64,000 nt of DNA from Dehalobacter sp. 12DCB1 (GCF_004343605.1 NZ_POSF01000015.1:43535-107534); one strand, 5' to 3'; numbered from the stretch's first letter, positions 7,633 to 17,252 are shown. Notes: generated from the sequence alone by a model not told the origin. Numbers and translations: made by a program.

Positions 7633-9927
7633 ATGGAAAGAATACTGATTATTGCTGAAAAACCGGCTCAGGCCCGGGAATATGCTACAGCCCTGGGGGT
7701 AAAAGGCAAAGGACAAGGCTGGCTCGAAAATGACCAGTATGTGATAACTTGGTGTATCGGTCATCTTCTGGAGCTGGAAAGGCCGGAAGGCTATATGGAT
7801 CTAGAACGTGTCGGGAAACGCTGGAGTCTGAACCGTCTGCCTGTTCTACCGGCTGTCGATTCGTTTCGGCGTACAATCAAATCCCAAACGCGCCAACAAT
7901 TTCAAGTTTTACAAAAATGGCTGAAATCTTCTGAAATCAAACAGGTTATTTGCGGAACGGACGCCGACAGGGAAGGGCAGCTTCTCTTTCAGGAAGTCTG
8001 GGATTTGGTGGGATGTACAAAACCGCTCTCGCGGCTTTGGATTTCTTCCCTGACGCGAGAGGCTATCCTAGAAGGCATGAATCAGTTAAGGTCGGGTCAA
8101 GCCGTCGAAGGTCTGTCAGCGGCAGGCAATGGCAGGGCCTTTGCGGACTGGGACTTTGGAATGAATCTGACCGAAGGCTTCACCTCTTTGTTTGGCAGCT
8201 TCGACACCATTCGCAAAAAACCGAATGTGATTTCCATCGGCAGGGTACAGACCCCGACACTGGCGCTGATCGTCCGCAGAGAGTGGGAAATTGAACAATT
8301 TGTTGCTGAAACCTATTTTGAAATCAGTGCATCCTTCTCAGCGGAGCAGGGACAGTACACCGGACGCTGGTTTGATCCTGCTCAGGAAAACAAACGCCTG
8401 AACGACAGGGAAACTGCCGAAAAAATTACTGCAAAAACACAGGGTCAGCGAGGGAAAATCATCCGGGCCGAACAAAGAAAGGTTTCCGAAGCTCCACCCT
8501 TGCTTTTCGATTTGACAAGCCTGACAGTCACAGCTTCCAGACGATTCGGATTTAGTGCCGAAAAGGTCCTGGAACTGGCCCAGTCTCTTTATGATAAAAA
8601 GGCTATCACCTACCCGCGTACGGATTGTGCTTATTTGCCCGCGGATATGATTCCGAAGCTGCCTGCTCACCTGAAAGCCCTGCGTCAGGAGCCTTATCAG
8701 GAAAATGTTGATGAAGCAATGACCTATGGTGTGCCTCAAAACAAACGGGTCATCAACACGATTACGGCTCACCATGCGATCATCCCTACAACGGAAACCG
8801 TTCATTGGCGTAAGCTACCGGAAGCCGAACGTCAGCTTTTTGACCTGATTGCGAGGCGTTTCCTGGCTGTCTGGTTTCCTCCTGCCTGGTATCAGCAGAC
8901 GGAAATTGTTACAGAAGCGGCCCAGGAACATTTTCGCTCCAAAGGCAGGATTCTGCTCAACTCCGGCTGGAAAAAAGTCTACGATTTCGAAGACACTCAG
9001 GATTCCGAGGCTGAAAGCAACGGAACAACAGGAAAAACCAGGAGAAAAAACAAGAACCGCGAAAACCGGCAAGACGAAAACACAGAACTCCCGGCGGTCA
9101 GTCAGGGTGACTCTGTTCAGACGACTGAAGTCTGGATTGACGAAAAGAGCACCAAACCCCCGAAACGTTTCACCCAGGGTGATCTGCTTAAAGCGATGGA
9201 GGGTGCGGGTAAACAAATTGAAGACGATGTTCTGCGCCAGCAATTGAAAGGGAAGGGCCTCGGGACAGTAGCTACCCGGCCGGCGATTATTGAAAATCTG
9301 CTTCAGCGCGGCTATATCAGACAGGAGCAAAAAACGCTGCATCCGACCGAAAAAGGAATCCAGCTGATTTCTTTAATTCAAGACAGGCTTCCGCATGCAG
9401 CCCAGCTGATCAGCGCGGAAATGACCGGTCAGCTGGAATATGACTTGGCGCAGGTTGAACGAGGTGAACTTTCGCTGGAAAAGTACATGTCCGAGGTCGA
9501 GGAAGCGGTGATCCGAATCATCAATGAACTTCGGGCCTATGAACAAAAATATGGCAAAACGCCCCTGGCCCAGGCTCCGGTCCGATTAGCTAAAACATCA
9601 AAGGCCACTAGGACAGAAAATGATCCTCCGAGAGCCCGGGAAAACGGACCTGAAAAACTGGGTTCCTGTCCGCGGTGTGGAGAAGGTGTCATTGAAGGCA
9701 AAAAAGGTTACGGCTGCTCCAACTGGAAAAGCGGCTGTGGATTTGTAGTCTGGAAAACACCGATTTGCGGTAAAGTACTTAGTCAGGCCCAGATGAAAAG
9801 CCTATTGAAAAAAGGTAAAACACCCTTGATCAAAGGATTCAAATCCAAAAGCGGAAAATCTTTCAACGCCTGTCTGGTTTGGGAAGATGCCGCCAATGGA
9901 AAACTTAAATTTGAGTTTGATCATTAA
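7633..9927 (+). CDS. topB: Type IA DNA topoisomerase III, first paralogue
   Basis: Relaxes and decatenates DNA by single-strand passage. The 764-residue protein has an N-terminal Toprim domain (ILIIAEKPAQAREYA, then TDADREGQ at about residues 109-116), the catalytic tyrosine in AITYPRTDCAYLPADM near residue 330, and HHAIIPT. From about residue 675 it has a single Cys4 ribbon (CPRCGEGVIEGKKGYGCSN ... GC) followed by a topoisomerase C-terminal repeat (PICGKVLSQAQMKSLLKKGKTPLIKGFKSKSGKSF). A charged insert near residues 455-490 (RRKNKNRENRQDEN) looks like a flexible linker. It is followed at once by a second, clearly different topB; the two are paralogues rather than a recent duplication. Confidence 0.93.
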   Translation: MERILIIAEKPAQAREYATALGVKGKGQGWLENDQYVITWCIGHLLELERPEGYMDLERVGKRWSLNRLPVLPAVDSFRRTIKSQTRQQFQVLQKWLKSSEIKQVICGTDADREGQLLFQEVWDLVGCTKPLSRLWISSLTREAILEGMNQLRSGQAVEGLSAAGNGRAFADWDFGMNLTEGFTSLFGSFDTIRKKPNVISIGRVQTPTLALIVRREWEIEQFVAETYFEISASFSAEQGQYTGRWFDPAQENKRLNDRETAEKITAKTQGQRGKIIRAEQRKVSEAPPLLFDLTSLTVTASRRFGFSAEKVLELAQSLYDKKAITYPRTDCAYLPADMIPKLPAHLKALRQEPYQENVDEAMTYGVPQNKRVINTITAHHAIIPTTETVHWRKLPEAERQLFDLIARRFLAVWFPPAWYQQTEIVTEAAQEHFRSKGRILLNSGWKKVYDFEDTQDSEAESNGTTGKTRRKNKNRENRQDENTELPAVSQGDSVQTTEVWIDEKSTKPPKRFTQGDLLKAMEGAGKQIEDDVLRQQLKGKGLGTVATRPAIIENLLQRGYIRQEQKTLHPTEKGIQLISLIQDRLPHAAQLISAEMTGQLEYDLAQVERGELSLEKYMSEVEEAVIRIINELRAYEQKYGKTPLAQAPVRLAKTSKATRTENDPPRARENGPEKLGSCPRCGEGVIEGKKGYGCSNWKSGCGFVVWKTPICGKVLSQAQMKSLLKKGKTPLIKGFKSKSGKSFNACLVWEDAANGKLKFEFDH

Positions 9928-9950
9928 ATTAATATCATAAATTCTTTCAA

Positions 9951-9978
9951 GGAACGGCCGCCAACAGGCCGTTTCTTT
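9951..9978 (+). terminator. Intrinsic terminator after first topB
   Basis: AACGGCC pairs with GGCCGTT around a 7-base loop, followed by TCTTT. It separates the two topoisomerase genes, so the second probably has its own promoter. Confidence 0.7.
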
Positions 9979-10000
9979 ATGAAAAACTCCTTACAAATTA

Positions 10001-10009
10001 TGCTATAAT
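10001..10009 (+). promoter_or_regulatory. Extended -10 promoter for second topB
   Basis: TGCTATAAT is a perfect extended -10 (TGn plus TATAAT) 34 bases upstream of the second topB start. No good -35 sits at 17 bases. The same TGCTATA arrangement precedes the first topB. Confidence 0.5.
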
Positions 10010-10042
10010 GGTACATAGGATATCTAAATCGGAGGAATATGC

Positions 10043-12109
10043 ATGAAATCGTTGGTCCTGGCTGAAAAGCCGAGTGTGGCCCGGGAAATTGCCCGGGTTC
10101 TTAAATGTAATATTAAAAACAAGGGTTTTATCGAAGGACCACAATACGTCGTTACTTGGGCTTTAGGACACCTGGTCACTTTAGCCGAACCTGAGGATTA
10201 TGACCAAAAATATAAAGAATGGCGGATGGAAGATCTGCCAATGCTTCCGGAACAGTTAAAGCTCAAGGTGATTCGCCAGACTTCCCAGCAATATCAGACG
10301 GTAAGCAAACTGATGAAACGAAACGATATCAAAGAACTGATTATAGCCACTGATGCCGGACGAGAGGGTGAACTGGTCGCACGCTGGATCATGAAACTGA
10401 GTAATTGGAAGAAACCTTTCAAACGTCTCTGGATTTCTTCCCAGACCGATGCCGCCATCCTGGAAGGCTTCACGAAATTAAAGCCCGGACCTGACTATAA
10501 TGATCTTTACGATGCCGCTGTTTGCAGGGCCGAAGCGGATTGGTTGATCGGCCTGAATGTGACCAGGGCTTTAACCTGTAAGTATAATGCCCAGCTGAAT
10601 TCCGGAAGAGTGCAGACGCCGACGCTTGCCATAATTGTTCAGCGAGAGGACGAGATCAAGAAATTTGTTCCGGTCGATTACTGGTCAATCCGAGCGGACT
10701 TCGGTGACTTTTTTGCTGACTGGCACGGCAAAGACGGCAGCCGAATTCATGATTACCGGCAGGTTGAATTTCTGCTGGGCAAGCTGGAAAAGCAATCTGC
10801 AAGAATTATGCAGGTCAAGCGTGAGAGCAAAAGCGAACCAGCCCCACTGGCTTATGATCTTACTGAACTGCAGCGTGATGCGAATCGCAGACTTAGCTTT
10901 TCCGCCCAGAAAACTTCCAGCACGCTACAGAATTTATACGAACGGCATAAACTGGTTACCTACCCGCGTACGGACTCTCGCTATCTCTCCGCCGATATTG
11001 TACCGACCCTGCCGTCCAGGCTCAAGGGACTGGCCGCAGGGCCATATGCCGAAACGGCCAAAAAGCTTTTGGCACAGCCTTACAAGCCGACAAAACGACT
11101 CGTGGACGACAGCAAAGTAACGGATCATCATGCGATCATTCCGACTGAGCAGCCTTTAAAGCTCGGGGATCTGACCCATGATGAAAAATCCTTGTATGAC
11201 CTGATTGTACGGCGCTTTCTGGCCGTTCTTTCTCCGCCGTACCGTTATGATCAACTGACGGTGATCACCGGTATTAATGGCGAAATGTTTTATGCAAGAG
11301 GAAAGGTGATGAAAGACCCGGGCTGGCGCTCTATCACTTCCCAGCAGACGGAATCGGAAGAAAGCAGGGAGGATGCTTTGCCTGAACAAATGCTCGGAAA
11401 ACTGGAGCAGGGCGAGGAACGGACGATCAAAACCCTGAAGCCCCAAAAAGGGAAGACGAAACCGCCGGCACGCTATACGGAAGCCACTTTGCTCACAGCA
11501 ATGGAAAACCCAAGGAAATTCATTGAAGATGAGGAGCTCCGGGAAACGATGAAGGGGAGCGGTCTCGGTACTCCGGCTACCAGGGCGGAAATTATTGAAA
11601 AACTGCTGCATACCAGTTATATTGAACGCAGCGGGAAAGAATTAGTGCCTACATCCAAAGGCCGTCAGCTGATCAGCCTTGTGGCTCCTGAACTTCGAAG
11701 TCCTGAGCTTACGGCTCAGTGGGAACAAGCTTTAACAGACATTGCTAGAGGGAACGGAAGCAAGACCGAATTCATTAAAGGAATTCGGATCCAAGCCGTT
11801 GAACTGGTTCACAGTATCGTCTCGGACAGCGCGACATATCACGCCGACAATATTACGAAAACTAGGTGTCCGGTCTGCAAAAAATACATGCAGCTGGTCA
11901 ACGGCAAACGCGGTAAAATGCTTGTCTGTCAGGATCGGGCCTGCGGCCACCGTCAGCCGGAAAAAGAACGAAATACCGGCTTTACCAGTTCCAAGAGAGC
12001 AAGCCAGGTAAACCAAAAACTGATTGCCCAATACAGTGACCATCAAAATATTGGCAGCAATCTTGGCGATTTGCTTAAAGAGGCTCTGAATAAACAGAAC
12101 AAAGATTAA
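10043..12109 (+). CDS. topB: Type IA DNA topoisomerase III, second paralogue
   Basis: The 688-residue protein is closer to Bacillus TopB in length and motifs than the first copy. It has the Toprim start MKSLVLAEKPSVAREIARVL, TDAGREGELVARWIM at about residues 110-124, the active tyrosine in VTYPRTDSRYLSADIV near residue 310, and HHAIIPTEQP. A Cys4 ribbon near residue 620 (RCPVCKKYMQLVNGKRGKMLVCQDRACGH, read in two halves) is followed by a basic tail. TCGGAGGAATATGC gives a strong ribosome binding site. Two different TopBs side by side suggest a division of labour, for example chromosome decatenation versus R-loop or recombination intermediates; that is inference. Confidence 0.93.
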   Translation: MKSLVLAEKPSVAREIARVLKCNIKNKGFIEGPQYVVTWALGHLVTLAEPEDYDQKYKEWRMEDLPMLPEQLKLKVIRQTSQQYQTVSKLMKRNDIKELIIATDAGREGELVARWIMKLSNWKKPFKRLWISSQTDAAILEGFTKLKPGPDYNDLYDAAVCRAEADWLIGLNVTRALTCKYNAQLNSGRVQTPTLAIIVQREDEIKKFVPVDYWSIRADFGDFFADWHGKDGSRIHDYRQVEFLLGKLEKQSARIMQVKRESKSEPAPLAYDLTELQRDANRRLSFSAQKTSSTLQNLYERHKLVTYPRTDSRYLSADIVPTLPSRLKGLAAGPYAETAKKLLAQPYKPTKRLVDDSKVTDHHAIIPTEQPLKLGDLTHDEKSLYDLIVRRFLAVLSPPYRYDQLTVITGINGEMFYARGKVMKDPGWRSITSQQTESEESREDALPEQMLGKLEQGEERTIKTLKPQKGKTKPPARYTEATLLTAMENPRKFIEDEELRETMKGSGLGTPATRAEIIEKLLHTSYIERSGKELVPTSKGRQLISLVAPELRSPELTAQWEQALTDIARGNGSKTEFIKGIRIQAVELVHSIVSDSATYHADNITKTRCPVCKKYMQLVNGKRGKMLVCQDRACGHRQPEKERNTGFTSSKRASQVNQKLIAQYSDHQNIGSNLGDLLKEALNKQNKD

Positions 12110-12121
12110 TAAATGGCAAGT

Positions 12122-12160
12122 TTGGAGCCACAACACCTCTTTTCGGCAATTGCGCCAAAT
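12122..12160 (+). repeat. Relic of the dispersed hairpin element
   Basis: GCCACAACACCTCTTTTCGG followed by CAATTGCGCCA matches the left arm end and first core box of the family (CCACAATACCGCTTTTCGGC, TTGYGCCA). The right half and closing arm are missing. It sits 13 bases after the second topB. Confidence 0.55.
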
Positions 12161-12214
12161 CTAAGCCATTATAAGTAAATGTATAAAAAATTAATCATAA
12201 TAAGGAGAATGTAT

Positions 12215-13075
12215 ATGGAAAATGACAAAAAAATTGCCGTGCTGATTGACGCAGACAATGTCTCAGAAAAATATATTAAATACATCTTTGATGAAATTGC
12301 GAATCACGGCACCCCGACCTATAAACGGATCTATGGAGACTGGACAAAGCCGAACCTCGCCTCCTGGAAAACAGTGCTGCTGAATTATTCGATCACACCG
12401 ATACAGCAATATAGCTACACAACAGGGAAAAATGCTACCGACGCTGCCTTAATCATTGATGCGATGGACATTTTATATTCCAAAAGCGTTGATGGCTTTT
12501 GCATTGTTTCCAGCGACAGCGATTTTACAAAGCTAGCTTCCAGGCTTAGAGAAGCCGGCATGTATGTAATCGGCATGGGCGAGAAGAAAACACCACAGCC
12601 GTTTATCGCTGCCTGTGAAAAGTTTAAATACCTCGAGGTTCTAGGTGTCATTCCTGCAAGCCCCTATGAGACAAACGAACAGGCTAAAACGCGGGTGCAG
12701 GGGACACCTCAGGAAGGAATGGCCAGCATTGATGAACTTATTGAAGCCATCAAAATCATTGTCACAGAAAGTTCCGATGAAGATGGCTGGGCATTTTTAG
12801 GTGAAGTCGGCATCAAGCTGAATAAGCGCTATCCTGATTTTGATACCAGAAACTACGGCCACGTTAAACTGACACCGCTGATTGCTTCCTTAAAACAATT
12901 TGAAATTCAATCCCGCAGAACCAGTAATCCCAATATCAGCCATAAATATATCCGTAACAAGGCGGAGGCTGAAATAGGCAATAAAAAAACACGAACGCCC
13001 GAAGCAATCGTGTCTCCTGAAGAATATCGCGTTAAACCGAATGTCCGCTCCCGAACAAAGTCCATCAAACGTTAA
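12215..13075 (+). CDS. NYN-domain nuclease-like protein with OST-HTH/LOTUS domain
   Basis: The 286-residue protein has a NYN (LabA/DUF88-type) PIN-fold domain at about residues 1-140. Its acidic signatures are VLIDADNVS, TDAALIIDAMDIL and CIVSSDSDF, the residues expected to bind metal in an RNase. A C-terminal OST-HTH/LOTUS domain lies at about residues 170-235 (SIDELIEAIKIIV ... DGWAFLGEVGIKL), a putative RNA-binding fold. The tail is basic. ATG 12215 is chosen because AAGGAG lies 7 bases upstream; two earlier in-frame starts overlap that site. It ends 4 bases into the convergent GGDEF gene. An RNA-degrading or RNA-binding role is inferred from the family. Confidence 0.88.
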   Translation: MENDKKIAVLIDADNVSEKYIKYIFDEIANHGTPTYKRIYGDWTKPNLASWKTVLLNYSITPIQQYSYTTGKNATDAALIIDAMDILYSKSVDGFCIVSSDSDFTKLASRLREAGMYVIGMGEKKTPQPFIAACEKFKYLEVLGVIPASPYETNEQAKTRVQGTPQEGMASIDELIEAIKIIVTESSDEDGWAFLGEVGIKLNKRYPDFDTRNYGHVKLTPLIASLKQFEIQSRRTSNPNISHKYIRNKAEAEIGNKKTRTPEAIVSPEEYRVKPNVRSRTKSIKR

Positions 13076-14622
13076 TTTGAATATTTTTTCTCCCTATACA
13101 TGCGGAGATCAGCTGTTTTCAAAAGTTCGTCAGGGGTCATTCCATCCTCCGGACATATACTAATTCCAAACGACATTCCAACCCGGCAAATCTTATTGTT
13201 TATCATGATGGGTTTGACAAGCTTTTCCTGCATTCTCTGCATAATTCCGTCAAGCTCTGTCTTATTCTGCAATCTGGAAAATAATAGAACAAATTCATCG
13301 CCGCCCAGACGCGCTATTACATCCTGCCGTCTGACCACCCCGGCCAGGAGCGACGAAACCTTCATCAGCATTTGGTCACCGATGTCGTGGCCAAAGGTAT
13401 CGTTAATGACCTTAAACCCATCTAAATCAATAAATACCAGCGCAAATTGCTGATCATGCTTATGATATTTCTCAATGGCCTTCTCCAATTTGTTGTAAAA
13501 CATTCTGCGGTTTGGAAGATTGGTTAGTTTATCGTAATTCGCCATCTTTTCAAGTGTTTTAGACATAGCTTTATATTCCGTAATATTATGAAGATTGCCA
13601 ACAACGCCGACAATGCCGTCAAGCTCGGTTTCGGTCACCGAGAATGATGCCATAATACTGATAACTTTGCCTGACGAATCAACCATATCAAACTCAATAT
13701 TACGCAAAGACTTGTTTTTAAACAACAAATCTGTTCTTTGCAGGTTATACTTTTGAGCTTTAAAAAAATCTGAGAATCTCCGGCCGAGCATTTCACTGGC
13801 ATCATATTTCAGCAGGTCAAATGTCGCCTGGTTGCATTTACGGATAATTCCTTTATTATCAAGCAGAACGATTGGATCCATCACTGTCTCCAAAATAATG
13901 TCCGGTGTCACCGCTATATTCACATCCATCAGTTTATACCTTCGGATCATATAGATGCCGCCTAATCCCCAGAAGATCGAGAAAAAATGAAATAAAGGCG
14001 GAATAAATGGAGTGATCAAAGGGAGGATCAAATCAGTACCGATCCCGATCAGCATCATGACGCCCGCCAGAATCGAAATGCTTTTGGCTTGTTTAATGAA
14101 CCTCCGTCTTTGGCTGTTTTTGCCCCACCTTATGGTAAAGAACAGCGCAACACTTAAGTAAGCAAAAAGCATAAACCAATACAGCCAAAACCAGACTGAA
14201 CCAATATTGGGTTCATACGTCCAACCCAGGCCGCTTGTACTCTGGACAAAGACTTTGGCGACCAATGATTCATTTGTCAACAGTGTTTTAAACAGTAAAA
14301 TTGCCGGCAGGCCATACAAGGGGATATACCAATGGATACCCTGAATATTTTTTGTTTTTTCCGATAGAGCCAGAAAAAAGTGAGTGGCCAGCGGACAGAA
14401 CATCACCCATCCAATCGCCGCGATCCGATGCCAGAATAAAGCATTCTCGGGACTTGGAGCGAGATAAAGGAATGAATAAATGAACGACCAGTATGCAAAA
14501 CAGAAATTCAGAGAGGCTGATAATCTGTTTAAGGTTTCCTTATGATTCAATTTTAAAATATAGAAACCAAATAAGACAAAGGTATACGCCACAATCATCG
14601 ATATATAAGACATGGCCAGCAT
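13072..14622 (-). CDS. Membrane PAS-GGDEF diguanylate cyclase
   Basis: Predicted to make cyclic di-GMP. The 516-residue protein starts with a seven-or-eight-helix membrane sensor region (about residues 1-230) resembling the histidine-kinase N-terminal 7TM type. A PAS domain follows (DPIVLLDNKGIIRKCNQATF), then a PAC-like stretch, then GGDEF from about 350. The active motif is intact (ARLGGDEFVLL) and an RxxD inhibitory site (RRQD) lies five residues before it, so product feedback is likely. ATG 14622 is preferred over the upstream GTG 14643 because AGGTGAT sits 5 bases before it. It overlaps the convergent NYN gene's stop by 3 bases. motAB lie just upstream in the same orientation. Confidence 0.9.
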   Translation of the reverse strand: MLAMSYISMIVAYTFVLFGFYILKLNHKETLNRLSASLNFCFAYWSFIYSFLYLAPSPENALFWHRIAAIGWVMFCPLATHFFLALSEKTKNIQGIHWYIPLYGLPAILLFKTLLTNESLVAKVFVQSTSGLGWTYEPNIGSVWFWLYWFMLFAYLSVALFFTIRWGKNSQRRRFIKQAKSISILAGVMMLIGIGTDLILPLITPFIPPLFHFFSIFWGLGGIYMIRRYKLMDVNIAVTPDIILETVMDPIVLLDNKGIIRKCNQATFDLLKYDASEMLGRRFSDFFKAQKYNLQRTDLLFKNKSLRNIEFDMVDSSGKVISIMASFSVTETELDGIVGVVGNLHNITEYKAMSKTLEKMANYDKLTNLPNRRMFYNKLEKAIEKYHKHDQQFALVFIDLDGFKVINDTFGHDIGDQMLMKVSSLLAGVVRRQDVIARLGGDEFVLLFSRLQNKTELDGIMQRMQEKLVKPIMINNKICRVGMSFGISICPEDGMTPDELLKTADLRMYREKKYSN

Positions 14623-14724
14623 AAATATCACCTGCGTTCTCACCTGAATGCAATAATTCGACTAATTCCAGGATATTTCAACATTATACTGCTGTCAAGT
14701 AGATTTCATTTTTCTGAATATATT

Positions 14725-14760
14725 AAAAAATACGATTGTCTGAATGCAATCGTATTTTTT
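14725..14760. terminator. Intrinsic terminator downstream of motB
   Basis: AAAAAATACGATTG (14725-14738) pairs with CAATCGTATTTTTT (14747-14760) around an 8-base loop. On the minus strand it follows motB by about 40 bases. It also has a T-tract on the plus strand, so it is symmetric. Confidence 0.85.
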
Positions 14761-14798
14761 CAATGATCATGTTTTCCAAGATCAATTCAATTTTCTTA

Positions 14799-15527
14799 TT
14801 ATTCTGCAACGGGATACTTACGAAGCAGGAAGATCTCAACGCGCCTGTTTTCTGCCCGGCCTTCCTCAACCGTATTATCGGAAATAGGGGAGTACTGCCC
14901 GTAGCCCTGAACTGAAAATCTTTCAGGATTCAGTCCGCCCTGATTAACCAGAAAATTCATGACGTTAATTGCACGAATCACGCTTAATTCCCAGTTGGAA
15001 CGAAACTTCTCAGTATGGATGGGACGGTCGTCCGTGTGGCCTACGACTTTTATATCGTTATCCATATCATTTAGCATTTTCCCGATCTGCAGAAGGAGAG
15101 GGGAGAACGCATCGAGGATTTCCGCATCACCCGACGCAAAAAGCATCACATCCTGAATAACGATCTGCAAACCTTCCTTATCCAGATTTACTTTGACGTT
15201 ATTATAATAACCGCTTTCATAGATTTCCTTTTCAAGTTGTTTTTTTATATCTGCCATCTTATCTTGTTCAAGCTCAGAAGCAAAAACATCCTCAGAACTG
15301 GATGGCTCAAGTTCTACCACTTGGTCGCTTTCCTTTTCTAAAAAGCTGGCACCACCTGCAAAAATTTCCTTAAAAGACTCGCTCAACTGCTGCAGTTTTA
15401 CTTTATCGACTTGACTTATGGCAAACATAACGATAAAAAGTGCAAGCAGAAGCGTCAGCAGGTCGGAATACGGCAGCAGCCAGGATTCATCAACATGTTC
15501 TTCATGGTGTTGCTTTTTCTTCGACAT
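14799..15527 (-). CDS. motB: Flagellar motor stator protein MotB
   Basis: Stator subunit that anchors the MotA/B proton (or sodium) channel to peptidoglycan. The 242-residue protein has the conserved N-terminus ESWLLPYSDLLTLLLALFIVMFAISQ with the channel Asp (PYSD), a single membrane helix, a plug/linker region with many acidic residues, and a C-terminal OmpA-like domain (VVGHTDDRPI; NWELSVIRAINVMNFLV). It follows motA by 2 bases. Family length is normal. Confidence 0.95.
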   Translation of the reverse strand: MSKKKQHHEEHVDESWLLPYSDLLTLLLALFIVMFAISQVDKVKLQQLSESFKEIFAGGASFLEKESDQVVELEPSSSEDVFASELEQDKMADIKKQLEKEIYESGYYNNVKVNLDKEGLQIVIQDVMLFASGDAEILDAFSPLLLQIGKMLNDMDNDIKVVGHTDDRPIHTEKFRSNWELSVIRAINVMNFLVNQGGLNPERFSVQGYGQYSPISDNTVEEGRAENRRVEIFLLRKYPVAE

Positions 15528-15529
15528 CC

Positions 15530-16330
15530 TTATTCACCGCTGCCTTGTTTATTTTTTTCCTTTTCCTCTAGGATTTTTCTTTCTTTTGGATCGAGCATGC
15601 CAGTCAATCTTACTTTAATGCTGCTAGGGTTCTCTCCGGCCTGAAGGGCCAGAACTCCTTCGACAATAATGCGCATATTCTTAGTTTCGGCAGCAGATTT
15701 TCTTTTTAAGCGGGAAGCGATTGGGTGACAGACAACATAGCCGAGAAAAATACCAAACAATGTCGCGACGAATGCAGCGGCAATCATATGGCCAAGTTTT
15801 TCCGTATCATTTAAATTACCGAGCGCTCCGATTAGTCCTACGACCGCACCTAATACTCCCAGCGTCGGAGCATAGCTGCCTGCCGCGGAAAATATCGAGG
15901 CATTGGCACGGTGACGGTCCTCCATATTATCAATTTCCATTTCCATAATTTCTTGAATATAGTCATGCTCCAATCCGTCAACTACCAGGCTTAGCCCTTT
16001 TTGCAAATAACGGTCTTCAATTTCCATAATCGTCTGTTCAAGGGACAATAAGCCGTCTTTACGGGCTGTCATCGCCATATCGGTGATAAGTTCAATCAAC
16101 GACACCGCATCATACGGTTGTTTTTCTCGAAAAAGGGCAGCTAATACTTTCGGAATGTTCAAGAATTCTTTTCTTGGGAATGAGTTCATCACGGCTGCAG
16201 TTGTCCCGATCAGAATAATAATGGCCGCAGCTGGATTCAACAGCACAGCTACATTGGCTCCTTTGACAATCATGCCTACGACTACGGCAAGAGCGCCTAC
16301 AACGATTCCAATAATTAAAAAAATGTCCAT
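15530..16330 (-). CDS. motA: Flagellar motor stator protein MotA
   Basis: The 266-residue protein has four predicted membrane helices: two at the start (residues about 3-50), and two at about 150-205 (APTLGVLGAVVGLIGAL; MIAAAFVATLFGIFLGYVV). A cytoplasmic loop between the pairs carries the charged rotor-contacting region (RKDGLLSLEQTIMEIEDRYL). It forms the stator with MotB, with which it is co-transcribed. AAAGGGTG precedes ATG. No other flagellar structural genes are in the window, so motAB form an isolated unit. Confidence 0.95.
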   Translation of the reverse strand: MDIFLIIGIVVGALAVVVGMIVKGANVAVLLNPAAAIIILIGTTAAVMNSFPRKEFLNIPKVLAALFREKQPYDAVSLIELITDMAMTARKDGLLSLEQTIMEIEDRYLQKGLSLVVDGLEHDYIQEIMEMEIDNMEDRHRANASIFSAAGSYAPTLGVLGAVVGLIGALGNLNDTEKLGHMIAAAFVATLFGIFLGYVVCHPIASRLKRKSAAETKNMRIIVEGVLALQAGENPSSIKVRLTGMLDPKERKILEEKEKNKQGSGE

Positions 16331-16694
16331 TCTTACACCCTTTATTAAATTTTTATCTACAGATAGTCTGCGAATTATAAAAATATTGTATCATTATGCA
16401 GATTTTTTAACCAGCTCATTAATAGAAAATATTAGAGAATACTGTCATTTTTAGAAAATATTTATTAGTTTTTAACAGACAGCATATATTATCAAAAAGA
16501 AACATATAGCTATAAAATAAATATTGATCCTAAGATAATGATATATATCGGACAAAATATTTATGATATAATAATATCAGAATATTAAGAATATTGTCTA
16601 ATACACACTAATTTATATTTTAAGGTCTTGATTCTTGAAAGGGGCTTTAGTATTCTGAATAACTAGAAAATTTAATAAGCAAGGGGTGGGCATC
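16331..16694. other. AT-rich divergent intergenic region upstream of motA
   Basis: No gene seen. Very AT-rich DNA lies between divergent genes. ATATCGG at 16545-16551 reads CCGATAT on the motA strand, resembling a sigma-D -10, but no TAAA sits at the right distance, so this is only a hint. TATAAT-like hexamers facing the plus strand occur near 16566-16575 (GATATAATAATAT). Confidence 0.3.
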
Positions 16695-17189
16695 ATGTTT
16701 GTTAGAAAAGGTTTTAGTCGTAGCTTATTCGTTATCATTCCTATTGTTATCCTTGTATATGTTTGCTCTCACTCCGTTCAACAAGCAGAAGGAATGTCTG
16801 CTACTGCGCAGGAGATTTCCGTGATTTATGTCATTTTGCCGAATGACCCCCAGGGCATTATCTTTAATCTTTGTAAAGAAAATGATTTGTCGTATGAATT
16901 GGTTTTGGCAGTTTATCGAGCCGAAGGAATTAATAATATCCAAATCACTACTGCAAAGTCAGACATAGAGAAGTTGGCATATTACAGAAATTACTGGGTT
17001 GATCAAGGCTATGCCGATGAGTTTGTCTTTGATCTGATGCTGTTATCTAATCACTACGGCCTTGAAGACATTCTTAAGATGGTAGAAGACGGCGGCTTAT
17101 ATGATCCTGATGGTTATGTCCAGCGTGTCGCAGATTTAAAATATAATCTTGAACAAAAGAAAAATGAAAGGCTTATTGAATATCGATGA
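16695..17189 (+). CDS. Hypothetical membrane-anchored or secreted protein
   Basis: I do not recognise this family. The 164-residue product starts with a basic stretch and one hydrophobic helix (SRSLFVIIPIVILVYVCSHSV), either a signal peptide or an anchor, so the rest should be outside the membrane. The remainder is soluble and helical with many acidic residues; DNHYG-like and DLSYELVLAVYRAEGI segments faintly recall transglycosylase or SLT helices (ELVLAVYRAEG), but no catalytic signature can be assigned. ATG is chosen with AAGGGGTG 7 bases upstream; an earlier GTG lies within that site. It ends at a terminator shared with convergent cobT. Confidence 0.65.
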   Translation: MFVRKGFSRSLFVIIPIVILVYVCSHSVQQAEGMSATAQEISVIYVILPNDPQGIIFNLCKENDLSYELVLAVYRAEGINNIQITTAKSDIEKLAYYRNYWVDQGYADEFVFDLMLLSNHYGLEDILKMVEDGGLYDPDGYVQRVADLKYNLEQKKNERLIEYR

Positions 17190-17193
17190 ATAT

Positions 17194-17235
17194 GCAAAAA
17201 AGACATGAACGGATTATGCCCTACATGTCTTTTTT
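17194..17235. terminator. Intrinsic terminator between convergent genes
   Basis: GCAAAAAAGACATG (17194-17207) pairs through AAAAAAGACATG with CATGTCTTTTTT (17224-17235). A- and T-tracts on both sides let it serve the hypothetical gene and, on the minus strand, cobT. Confidence 0.8.
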
Positions 17236-17252
17236 ATCTTTCTTTGCAGATT

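Noticed and set aside
16545..16551. CCGATAT, a possible sigma-D -10 upstream of motA
   Set aside because: No TAAA -35 at the required distance and more than 200 bases from the start codon.
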